From contig NC_052472.1 of assembly GCF_009730915.1 (NCBI RefSeq), forward strand, positions 19,436,382 to 19,500,381: a DNA stretch of 64,000 nucleotides, written 5' to 3'. The stretch comes from Dioscorea cayenensis subsp. rotundata. Lineage: Eukaryota > Streptophyta > Magnoliopsida > Dioscoreales > Dioscoreaceae. This document shows positions 23,140 to 33,829 of the stretch, one piece after another. Each line of letters begins with the position of its first letter. Positions within the stretch are counted from its first letter, which is position 1. The notes under the pieces were generated by a model. The model was given only the letters and a program-made list of their open reading frames with translations, did not search any database and had not been told where the DNA came from. The position numbers and the translations under genes are program-made.

Positions 23140-24599
23140 CTCTCTCCCTCCCTCCCTCCCTCCCTCTGTCTCTCTCTCTCTGCGCTCGCTTTGTGAGGAG
23201 GAAGTGTGCGGAGGGGTTCGTTTTATCGAGGGAAAGTATGTGGAAGGTAAATTATGATTTAGGATTCTGTCATGATCACAAATGTTTGGATTTTATAATG
23301 TTATGGCCAAAAAAAAAATTTTAATATAAAAATCACTTAATTTTTCTCTGATTGTGCATAAAACCAATAATTTCCGGTGCCATACCAACACCATATCAAC
23401 ACCACTTTGTCAGCACCACTTCTAAACCACATCAACACACTCACCATAAACAACTTTAAAAAAAACCATTATAGCCTCACGTGTAACCGAAGAAAAGTTA
23501 AATAGTTTTTGGGTTACAAAAAAAAAGTTTTATGGTCACAGCGTTATAAAGTACAAACATTTATAGTAGTGAGTGAAATGACCCCTAAATTAGGGCCAAC
23601 ACCCACAAAACTTTTGGAATTATAATACTATGACATATATAATAATAATTTAAAAAAAAACTTGTTTCCTTAACTCAAAACCTATAAAACTTTATTTTGA
23701 ATACAAGTAAAGCCAAAATGAACTATTTATGATGAACAAGCACATATAGCACTCCCAACGGTAAATGAGCTCATGTGTTTGAGATAAATAAAATGGTATA
23801 AATTACACCCATAGCCACAAAAAGTTCTAGATTTATAACAATATGACCAAAAATATATTTTTTTTCTAACACAAGACCTATAGGTCACTGGTGCAATATT
23901 TGTAAAAATAATAATTTGATTCAGCATACACGATAGCGCCACAAGTACTCACTCATTGGAAATAAACCCATTTGTGCTTACATGCTCTCAGAGTGAAGTT
24001 TTATCGGTTTTGTATTTGAAAAAAATAATTTTTTTGGCCATAGTGTTATCAACCCAGGACTGTCCCTGAGCATAGGTGACCAAGGCCTATACCCCCATAA
24101 TTTTCTAGGTCCCCATAATTCATATATTTTTTTTAAAAAAAAAGTTATATTTAACCAAGGCCTATACCACCATAATTTTCTAGGTCCCCATAATTCATAT
24201 ATTTTTTTAAAAAAATATATATATTTAACATTTTTATTCAGTATTATCCTATCCATATAATTATCATCTTGAAGATTCTAACTCTTTTTTCAACTATAAA
24301 ATGTGTAGCAAATTTGGCCTTATAATAGGACCCCCGCAATTTTCCAAGGCCTTGCAATTCATTTTTTTAAAAAAAATTATATTTTAAATTTTTATTTACT
24401 AAAGGTGTCGACATCATCAAGAGTATAGCGAACCCAAACAAAGGATTCCAGAAGAAGACGAAAGTTATGAGGCTAATGCAGCAAAGTAAGAGATGACTAG
24501 CGTTTTTAAGAGGAGATATCTTTATCTTTCTCGGAATATCCCTCTTTTTACCCGAAAGTAGCGGGATTTCTAATAGGAACAAGCAATTAAAGGATTAGT
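23140..24599. other. HAD copy A promoter side and repeat-rich spacer
   Basis: Next to the start codon is a CT-rich leader (TCCCTCCC and TCTC runs, 23141-23182) that would be the 5' untranslated region. Further out is AT-rich DNA matching unit B and a 75-bp tandem duplication (24080-24229). No gene is supported. Confidence 0.55.
24080..24229. repeat. 75-bp tandem duplication private to unit A
   Basis: 24080-24154 and 24155-24229 both begin CCAAGGCCTATACC and contain ATAATTTTCTAGGTCCCC. Unit B (33385-33470) has a single copy, so the duplication arose in unit A after the segmental duplication, or one copy was lost from B. Confidence 0.85.
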
Positions 24600-25337
24600 T
24601 AGCACCACCTCAGATCCAAAAGGAAAGGAAGGAGAATAAGGGAAGGTGCCAAGCCTGATTGCAGCACGAGTAAGGGATTAAGCTGATTGCCCATTGGTTA
24701 AAGCCATTGGTCTCACTTCAACCCACTTGATGAAGTAGTCTGTAGCAGTGATAATAAAATAGTGACCATGACTAGAGGAAGAATTGGACAGTCAAAACCG
24801 GGTGTGAAAGAAAGACGTTGAAGGAGCATGGATGAAATCTCCATGTAAAATCCCTTCCTGCCACCTGAGCCCTCCTAAAAATACATGGGTGAAGAAAGGG
24901 AGGAAGAAAGAGGCTGGTGATAGAAAGCAAAAAGAGAAGCCACCGGCTAAAGACAACCACTTTTTTATACTCGAAAAAATACTGCTCAGTCTGTCCACCC
25001 CTACCCTTGTTCATGCAACCTCTGTGGTACCCAATCCCATGGAAGTCAGAGAAATCCTCGGAGCATCGAGAAGTTTTTTAGGAAAATCAGATGCTTTATG
25101 AGTTACGAACGTCTTCTTCACTATTTTCATCAGCGTCTTGTTTATAGCCTCTGTTTGACCATTGTAACATCACTGAGCCACACCCAGAAATACCAACTAA
25201 TAAAGCCCTGAAACAGTTACCAGTTCCAAAGAGGCTAGGTGATAGGATTGGAGGCCTATACCAAATAGAGCTGAATTTCTTCAGCATTACATCATAATCA
25301 TCCTCCTTCATTCTACAGTGTCTTTCACTCTGAAGTG
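24600..25337 (-). pseudogene. Scrambled gypsy integrase remnant, copy A
   Basis: Minus-strand translation contains HGDFIHAPST (near 24825) and ATDYFIKWVE (near 24740), typical of Ty3/gypsy integrase (zinc-binding region and core). NGQTEAINKTLMKI, normally downstream of these, lies upstream at about 25100-25160. The block order is therefore permuted relative to a standard integrase, with stops and frame changes throughout. It recurs in unit B. Confidence 0.65.
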
Positions 25338-25341
25338 CTAG

Positions 25342-25420
25342 CAGGTTGGATTAGTGCTAGCAGGTACTGTGAATTGAGTGCCTTTCAGTTAATTTATCAA
25401 CCTATCCATTTATAGATATT
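25342..25420 (-). other. Inverted HAD exon 4/intron 4 fragment at the duplication junction
   Basis: About 79 bp, from CAGGTTGGATTAGTGCT to TTTATAGATATT, is the reverse complement of the exon 4/intron 4 border of the HAD gene (copy A near 21161-21236, copy B near 28877-28947). It sits between the end of unit A and the start of unit B and carries the exon's splice donor as CAGGTACTG. It looks like templated filler DNA at a rearrangement breakpoint. Confidence 0.85.
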
Positions 25421-25437
25421 TTGATTCAATTTACTTA

Positions 25438-26575
25438 ACTACGTTTACTGCGACTCTGACTTGATTCTGAGGTTTCCATGGCACAACAAAACCTTGAATG
25501 GTAATTTAATAGGTTTCCGAGCTTTTACTCATTATACCAATTAGAGAAATCAAAGAATGTGAATTCCTCACTCCCCTGAAACAAGGAGAAGTGATGAGCT
25601 AAGTAACTACATGTCAGATGCAAATTACCCTTCCCTCCAAGTAGCAAAAATCAAGACACAAGACCAAACAAAGAGAAATCCTATAATTCCGAAATTCCAA
25701 GTAAATATTATCAACACACAAAAGCCAAACCACAAAAAAGCAAATAATTCATACTCACAAACAGAAAAACTCATAGAATGACGCATTCTAAGCTATTGTT
25801 CTAAGCAAACCCTAATAAAAAAACAAAAGCAACAAAATTTACAAGCAGAAATAGAAAAAACGCACCAAAACTCAATGAAAATTAGATATTCTCCAGAAGA
25901 CGCACTAAAACAAACACAAAAACTTTACACGCCCAAGTTCAATCTAACCATGAATAAATCCCAAACTCTTCAATCACTGTCCAAAACCCTAGATTCCGCA
26001 AGCATGGGGCACCTAGTTCACCATTCAAATCAAGATCACTGAGACACAACTACGAAATTCCGAAACTATAGTCCACATCTCAAAGTTCAAAATCACAAAA
26101 GATAGAAAGAAAAAGAAAGAGGGAGAGATGGGATCACCAGAAGACAAGTTCAGCTAGGGTTCCGCATCAAGCCAACACCATGGAGGGGAGACCCATCGGA
26201 TGAATCAATGGATCGCTGAAGAAATCCGCGTGAGGAGATTGAGGAGAGAATGGAAACCCTAGAGAGGGAGCCCCGGAGGAATCCCAAGACCAAGAGAGAC
26301 GGGCTCCGAAGGGGCGGGGGAGGCTGGGGCTGGAGCCGGAGCGCGTTTCCAGACGTTTCCTTAGCATTTTACGATATTTGTTTCGGAAGCGGTGACTCAT
26401 AACGGGTCGGGTCCACTTCGACCCGATCCGAAATCCTTAATTTGGATTTGGATCCGAATCTGGTATTTTTTTTATTATTATTAAATAAATATAATACTGT
26501 AGTGGAATAAAAAAATATATAATTATAATATAATATAATAATAAAATTAGAAACAACCACGGGTGTGGTGGAATG
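25438..26575 (-). pseudogene. Orphan MTB promoter, leader and first 14 codons (unit B)
   Basis: Near-identical copy of 15050-16240. Start codon at 25479, 14 codons retained (METSESSQSRSKRS), then the frame runs into the junction filler. The leader-intron borders and GC-rich leader are conserved. If transcribed from the minus strand, RNA would read from an MTB promoter into unit A gypsy remnants. No MTB body follows. Confidence 0.88.
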
Positions 26576-26667
26576 TAATGAAAAAAGTAAATGGACAGAC
26601 TTAGAATTGAATCTCTGGGGTTAATACTACTACTGTATTAATCTCAGTTTACTATCTCAGTTTTGAG
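26576..26667. other. Short filler replacing about 2.7 kb in unit B
   Basis: About 90 bp unrelated to unit A joins the MTB promoter block to the HAD 3' end. ATCTCAGTTTACT occurs here and again inside HAD exon 9 (26691-26703), where copy A reads ATGCCAGTTTACT. This suggests local copying during the deletion event. Confidence 0.6.
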
Positions 26668-26688
26668 TGCCGAATTGAGACCAGAGAA

Positions 26689-29600
26689 CTATCTCAGTTT
26701 ACTGCTGAAGTCAGGCAGGTCCAGCATTCGAATCCTCGAAATGCTCTCTGCCTCCTCTCTTTCTTTCTGTGTGTTGTATCCCCATCTTCCTGTTAAATCA
26801 AATTTACTTCAGAAACAAATTCTTGGAAGGAATAAATAATCATGTAAATAATTTTAGAAGAGAGAAGAAAACAATACCGAGGTACAAATTCCATGCATCC
26901 AGAGCAGGCTCTTTGATAACATTCTTCAATGTAGCTAGTCGATCTTCCACAAAGCTAAGAAATAGCAGGCACAAGAAATTGGAATTTGATGGAAGTTTAT
27001 CAAGTACATAATTTTGTAGAAAATATATTATTGAAGGTCACATGGATTGTGGTAGATAATGAAAATGCTCGGTTGTTTTAGTTCATTATCATGATTTACA
27101 TGCATGAAATGTTAGTTCTCATGGATGGTTGATGGTTGATGGTTTCTTAGAACTCGTAAACATTAAATGGCCGCTAAGTAGAGAATTTTACGGTTGACTT
27201 TTAGTTATCTTCGGAAGTTCCATGGAAATTCAATGCTCACATTGTCACTATGTCAAACAGATAACAGAACATATAGATCTGAAAGGAGAAACACTGATGC
27301 AAGTAACAAATAGGTGATACCTAAACATGGATTAACTGCAGAAGCTAAGTAGAATATTGTAAAACTTCTATTAACTGGCTTGAGTCTCAATCAATCTGCT
27401 GAGGTTTTGGGTAAGAATCAATATGATATCTTTAGAAATTGCTCAATTAATCTGTTATACTTTCAGCAAGAATTGATCTGCTATCTTTACTCTTTGTCTA
27501 AAAAATAGATTGTTGTTAGCCTCTATAAGCCATTGAACTTGATCAATTAACAAAAGAGAAAGCAAAGAGGAATCAGATGTTGACAACTATATTGTACGTT
27601 TAGTTGCTTCAGAAACCATGCTCAATGACTGAAAATGAAAAAAAAAACATACTATAAAAGAAAGAGAAGAACTAAATAAAATATTTCATGTGAAGACTGA
27701 AGTTAACCCCATATTTACGACAAGAGCTTACTGAAGTGTTAAACCCTCGTTTTCAGGTTTTGTTTGGAGCTGCTTCAGCACTTCCACCTTTGGTCTGATA
27801 AAAACAAATAAAGATTATGGTCAAAAGAATAATATATGTAAAGATTACGGTTAAAAGAATAATACATATTAATATTTCAGAAAGAAAAAGCATGCAGTTA
27901 CATTCCACTAACCCAGTCCCTAAACCATATATCCCTGTCAGTTGGGATGACTATCCCTGCCAATTCTCTCAGCAATGCATCTGCAAAACGGCTCTAGCAG
28001 ACGAAACAAGAGCCAATATGTAAAACAGTTGGTGAAATGGATCGAAGCTTAACATAGCCATGGCAGATTATCTAAGTTGACATATTCATAAAAAATAAAG
28101 GCAAGAGTAATCGCATTATCGGCAATTAAAATGTATATTTCCAGATAAATCCAGGCAAAACACCAAAAAGAAAAACCATCATTCTTTTACCCGATATGTA
28201 TTGATCAGCTGTATTTTTCATGCAGAGTAGTTACTTCTAATTATTTTTATATTTGATGTATCATTGTCTTCATGTCACTAGATAGGAATGCATGATTTAG
28301 AAGCTTGGTCAATCATTCTTTCAGCAGAAATTTTGCACAAGGGTCTGCACCTGTTTTGTTGTAACAATGTACACTTGTGAACTTGAAAATCTCAAGGCAT
28401 CTGCTACTCCTGGGTAAAATCTGCAGGTCAAATGGAGCATTTAGATACAAACAAAACCTAACACTGCTATATTTATAATTCACAGATAAACTTTCACACC
28501 ACATAGGAGTTTATAATGCATGAATAAAAATGTTCAATTAGTAAAAGGCTATGGTAAATTTGTGTCTTATGAGTTATGAGGCAAGAACATATGCAGTGTA
28601 CCCAAAAAGCAGGAAGTTTAACAATGCAATCACGCATGCATTTGCACCACCACCCTGAAAAATCATTACCCCTGAAATGGTAGAAGCTGATGATATAGTA
28701 ACTTCCATAAAGCTTAGTCACTTGCCAACACAACAGCTTCGTTTAGTGTTTCAAGCACATGATCATAATGCATTTGCTAATCTCATCTTCTGTCAGAGCA
28801 TACTACTCATAAGAGCAAAACAACAAAGAAAAAGAATTGACATATGACAGATGGTGCCAAAGAAATCTAATATCTATAAATGGATAGGTAGATAAATTAA
28901 CCAAAAGGCACTCAATTCACAGTACCTGTTAGCACTAATCCAACCTGATAAATCATTTTGAATCCATTCATCTCTGACTTTCCCAAAAAGATCAATCAGA
29001 GGTTCTCTATGTTCATTCCATTCCTTCATAATTATGGATTTAAGCTCCGCCCAATTCTCCAATATTCTTTCAATAGAAAGGCCATCTGCAACCTTGCAGT
29101 CATGAAATGGAAATATCGAGTGACAATGTTCAAATTCCTTGATAAATGATCATATGTCACTGCTACCAATATCGCACTAACAATTATGCAAATGAAAAGT
29201 TGCAGGAAAAAGAACAATTTGGTTATTTACCGAGGATTTTTGAATAGATGGTACTCGAAGTTCCACTAGCAGCCTAACCAGCAATAAATTCTCATATCCT
29301 GTTTCGACCACTGGACGAAGCTGCAGCAATGAAAACACCATCACTTTTAGTGTTATAACTAGCTAAAATCATTCGTTGTGAAACCTCCCAAGTTTCTTTC
29401 TTTTTTTTACTTCGGCGTTCAACTAGATAGTTTTGTGCTTATGAGGTAAAATGAATTAACTTCAAAAATAAAAAATGTCCTGCTCAAGAATAAACATGAT
29501 CTACATGATGAAGAATGGTAGAGCGCTGGATCATGGAAAGAGAGTAGAAAATCTCCTCATTCCAAATAGAAATTTGGGGAAATTTGGATAAAACTATAGA

Positions 29601-30845
29601 TACATTAAGATTTTAGGGATTTCTAAATATATATGGTTTATTAGAGATGGAGCCTGATCAACAAATAGAAATGAGAAGAACAATATACAAGGATATATGG
29701 CCTAGAAAAGAGCATTACTCTAACACAGTAGTAAGTAATAACATACAAAACAGTATTCTAGCCCAAATTAGAAGCATAAACCAAAAATTTTTTAATCACC
29801 CATTTCCAAATAAAGGAAGTGTATATGCTGGTAGATTCTTCGGAATCACAGCTCGAAAACTAGTATTTATACCAATTTTCTCATAAAAGAGTTGGCCAGA
29901 CAATACAAAAAGTGAAAGTGAGAGGTTCAGGATTCAAGATGCATCAATGCCACAAAAGAGTGGTTCGTCTACATTACTCAAATAACATAAAAAAAATAAT
30001 AATAAAAACTTCTATTGATCTTGCTAAAGAGATCCTTCTCATGTTCAAATAAAAGAAAGTTTGGCATGATGTTATCATGAGGGCTGATTGCTATGACAAA
30101 AAAAAAGATAAAAAACATTGGAGACGAATGGAATTAATATTCAACAGAGGGTTAAACTTCGGTTTCCAAGAGAGTTCATATTTCTATTTGTTTACATTAT
30201 AGCTAAGAATCAAAACACTAACAGAAAAGAAAAAATTTGAAATTTATATTACAAAAATTATGCAATTTACTCAAAAACAAAAGAGTTAAATGAAACCTCA
30301 AGAACCCCACTTCGAAAAGCTGCTCATTAGCATAAGCACCACATCAATCTCAAGTTATAAACTTTAATGAAGAATTATACACCCAAACTCATGCACAAAC
30401 CTACAAATCTATTTTATCACACATTGGTGAACAACCTCCATAATTAACTAAAAGCAAAGGAAAAAATGCCAAGATTGACAAACAAATCATCAAAATTAAA
30501 ATTTCTCAATGCAAAACATAATCGAAAGAGTGAAAGCAGAGATTTTGGGTACTAACAACGTGCATCTGGTCAATGATCCAGTCCTCCATGCCTGAATCAA
30601 CTTGGTCAAAGAGCCACGGCCATCTAATTTTAGCAGCCTGCAAAGACAGAAACAAATTACAAACCTAGCAACCAAAGTCCATCTAATCAAATGAATCAAA
30701 ACATCAAACAATCAAAAAGAACAAGAAACAAATGAATCACCGATGAAGTTGAGCATATACATACTTTGAGAGCTGAGAGGGAGCTCTCTCCGCAGCTATC
30801 GCATAGCACTCCGTCGAAATCCAGCGCGTATAAATGGCCTCCCAT
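26689..30845 (-). CDS. HAD-like hydrolase gene, copy B (one frame break)
   Basis: Nine exons matching copy A: 30845-30765, 30637-30557, 29320-29231, 29092-28926, 28420-28351, 27993-27913, 27794-27732, 26954-26878, 26789-26689. Exons 3 and 4 are in frame here (90 and 167 bp; SIQKSS, then VADGLSIE). Motifs are as in copy A: DFDGVLCDS, VYIVTTKQ, GPKVEVLKQL, FVEDRLATLKNV. Exon 6 has one extra C (27933-27935) relative to copy A, which breaks the frame after roughly 165 residues. Without it the protein is 269 aa. The last codons differ (KLR against KLA in A), because the end of exon 9 was altered together with the adjacent deletion. Biochemical role unknown. The CT-rich leader upstream is shared with copy A. 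Confidence 0.85.
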
Positions 30846-31158
30846 CTCCTTCTCTCTCTCTCCCTCTCCCTCCCTCCCTCTGTCTCTCTGTCCCTCTCTG
30901 TGCTCGCTCTATGAAGAGGAAGTGTGCGGAGGGGCTCGCTTTATCGAGAGAAAGTATGTGGAAGGTAAATTACGAGGTTCAATCGGGCCACAAATGTTTG
31001 GATTTTGTAAACTGTGGCCAAAAAGCCAAAAAAATTAATATGTTAACTTTCTCCGATTACAAATAAAAATACTTATTTTAAGACGATTTTTTGCGCCATA
31101 TCAGCCCACGTCAACACTACTTTATCAGCATCACTTCAGAGCCACATCAACACACTAA
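30846..31158. other. HAD copy B 5' leader and upstream sequence
   Basis: CT-rich leader (30846-30900), then AT-rich DNA aligning to unit A 23140-23443. It ends at the TAA target of the PIF-type element. No gene. Confidence 0.6.
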
Positions 31159-32400
31159 GGGCGTGTTTGGTTCATGGTAGTGAGCCCAGAAGTGATGGAA
31201 GTGGCTCACTTCTGAACACTTCCATGAGTTTGGTTCATGGTAGTGAGATTAGAAGTGGGAAGTCACACTTCTAAAAAAGGTTACTTCCGGGTTTTGACTT
31301 CGGAGAAAAAATCTCAGAAGTCCAACTTCCGTGATATTTTTAAATTTTTTTAAATATTTATTAAAATGACACCGAACTCCCACTTCCGTAATATACGTCA
31401 TTGCGATAACCCTAAAAACCCTAATTGCGTCGTTGTCTCCTGATTGCTGTCTTTTTCTTCCCATCTTTTCATGGTTTCTCAAAGGTTAGATCTACTTTTA
31501 AACCACCATTAAAGTCTTCTTTTTCTGTATTTGAGCTCCTGAAAGAGTTAAAAAAATTTCTTTCTTGTTTATCAGGTTTTGACTGAATTTTTCATCCGGC
31601 GGTGGAGTGCAGTTAGCTCAACCTTCTCTTCGTAGGTGAGTTTTTTCCCAAATCTAAAAACCCATAGCCAAAAGTGTTATTTTCATTTTTTCCCCTTTAA
31701 TTCCTTGAATTTTTTTTTTAAATTTCTGTTTCTCTAATAAGAAAATACTTTATCTACATTTTTTTATATTTAATTTGTATATTGTTGAGATATTGATATG
31801 GTTTTGTTTTACTAATTTTAACTCAAATCCGTAATTTTTTTAAAAAAATTTAGATCATGTACATATTTCATATTTTATGAGGGTTTTTATGATTATTTTT
31901 TAATTATATGGATATTTCATTTGTCTGAATATATCTCATCAAATCTTATTAGATCTAAAAGTTTGTGATGATTCTGTGTTCATATTGTTGATTTTTTTAA
32001 AAATAATGTTATTGGATATGATAATGATTGTTAGGATGCTTAGATATTTCATTTGTAATTGTCTGAATAGATTTCATTAAACTTTAAGTTATATCTTGTG
32101 TTGTGATGATTTGGTATATTAAAATTGATGTTGATGATGCTTTTATATATATATTTTTTAAAACAATACTGTTAGAAGTTTTTCAGTCATATAAATGGAG
32201 ATTATCATGTATGTTCAAAGTGAGAGTTCCAAGCTTTCACTTCTATAAACCAAACATGAAAAGTGGGATAGAAGCGCATGAACTTTAGTGAGCAACCAAA
32301 CAGCAGGAAGTGACACTTCCATATAGAAGTAGGACTTCTACAGAAGTGGGAGCTCCTTACTTTCTCACTTCCATCCCACTTCTATAAACCAAACATCCCC
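31159..32400. mobile_element. PIF/Harbinger-type non-autonomous element, TSD TAA, unit B only
   Basis: 1,242 bp with TIRs (left GGGCGTGTTTGGTTCATGG, right end inverted GGGGATGTTTGGTTTATAG) and TAA on both sides (31156-31158, 32401-32403). A 3-bp TWA TSD with GGG..TGTTTGG ends is typical of PIF/Harbinger and Tourist-like elements. Unit A has the unoccupied site near 23440-23447 (CACACTCACCATAAACAAC). No transposase frame is seen. The interior holds AACCCTAATTG and splice-like CTTCGTAGGTGAG words. Confidence 0.88.
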
Positions 32401-32447
32401 TAACCGTAAATAACCTTAAAATAGACTATTATAGTCTCACGTGCAAC

Positions 32448-32822
32448 TAGGGATGATAAGGGGGCGGGGCGGGGCGGAGGTGGGGGCAAGGCACGCCTCT
32501 ACCATCCTCGCCCCGCCCCATCCCTTTTTTTTTCATAAACCGCCCACGTCGTCTGTCCTGCCCCGCTCATAGTTACAAATAAGTAACTAAAATTCTTAAA
32601 AACATTTTTAAAATAGTTTTTTTTTATAAAACATATACTTATAAAAACAAACTCATAAGAAATTTAAAAAAAAAATCATTTACCCCTACACTATATAATA
32701 TTTATAACAAGTTAAATTAATAGCGGGGTGAGGCGAGGCATGGAAAAACCAAACCCGCCCTACCCCGCCCAAAGCTGCCCCGTTCGGGGAGGATCGGGTC
32801 GGTTTGGATTTTGCCATCCCTA
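32448..32822. mobile_element. hAT MITE, TSD CGTGCAAC, unit B only
   Basis: 375 bp with ends TAGGGATGATAAGG and, inverted from the right, TAGGGATGGCAAAATCC. The perfect 8-bp TSD CGTGCAAC lies at 32440-32447 and 32823-32830, the hallmark of hAT insertion. Unit A has the empty site CTCACGTGTAACCG near 23478-23490. The interior is unusually rich in GGGGCGGGGC/GCCCCGCCCC near both ends. Confidence 0.93.
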
Positions 32823-32830
32823 CGTGCAAC

Positions 32831-33829
32831 CGAAAAAAAGTTAAATAGCATTTGTGTTATAAAAAAAGTGTTATGATCATAATGTTATAACAATGAGTGA
32901 AATGACCCCTAAATTAGGGCCAATGCCCACAAAACTTTTGGAATTATAATACTATGATAAAAAAATAAAAAAAAAACTTTTTTCATCAACTCAAAACCTA
33001 TAAAACTTTATTTTGAATACAAGTAAAGCCAAAATGAATTGTTTATGATGAACAAGCACATATAGCACTCATGACGGTAAATGAGCTCATGTGTTTGAAA
33101 TAAATAAAATGGTATAAATTACAATATCCACAAAAGTTTTAGATTTATAACATTATGACTAAAAAAATATTTTTTCTAACACAAACCCTATAGGTCACAT
33201 GTGCAATATTTGTAAAAATAATAATTTGATTCGGCATACACGATAGCGCCACAAGTACTCACTCATTGGGGAAAAACCCATTTGTGCTTTACATGCTCTT
33301 AGAGTGAAGTTTTATTGGTTTTGTATTTGAAAAAAAATATTTTTTTTGGTCATAGTGTTATCAACCTAGGACTCTCCCTAAGCATAGCCGACTAAGGCCT
33401 ACACCCCCATAATTTCTAGGGCCTCATAATTCATATTTTTTTTAAAAAAATTATATTTAACATTTTTATTTAGTATTATGCTATCCATATAATTATCATC
33501 TTGAAGATTTTAACTATTTTTTCAACTATAAAATGTGTAGCAAATTTGGCCTTATAATAGGACCCCGCAAATTTCCAGGGCCTTACAATTCATTTTTTTA
33601 AATATATTTAAAAATTTTTATTTACTAAAGATGTTGGCATCATTGAGAGCATAGTAAACCCAAACAAAGAATTCCAAAAGAAGACGAAAGTTATGAGGCT
33701 AATGCAGCAAAGTAAGAGGTGACTAGCGCTTTTAAGAGGAGATTTCTTTATCTTTCTCGGAATATCCCTCTTTCGTACCCAAGAGTAGCGGGATTTCTAA
33801 TAGGAGCAAGCAATTCAAGGATTAGTTAG
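32831..33829. other. Unit B spacer, no gene
   Basis: AT-rich sequence aligning to unit A 23490-24600. It includes the single-copy version of the 75-bp motif that is duplicated in unit A. Confidence 0.6.

Larger units (their letters stand above)
15050..25337. repeat. Tandem segmental duplication, unit A
   Basis: Unit A runs from MTB codon 14 through the MTB promoter, a spacer, HAD gene copy A and scrambled gypsy remnants. The same order recurs at 25438-34562. Homology starts at ACTACGTTTACTGCG in both and ends at CAGTGTCTTTCACTCT (A near 25333, B near 34558). Unit A has about 2.7 kb (16240-18950) that unit B lacks; unit B has two transposon insertions that unit A lacks. Many exon stretches differ by only a few bases. 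Confidence 0.9.
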
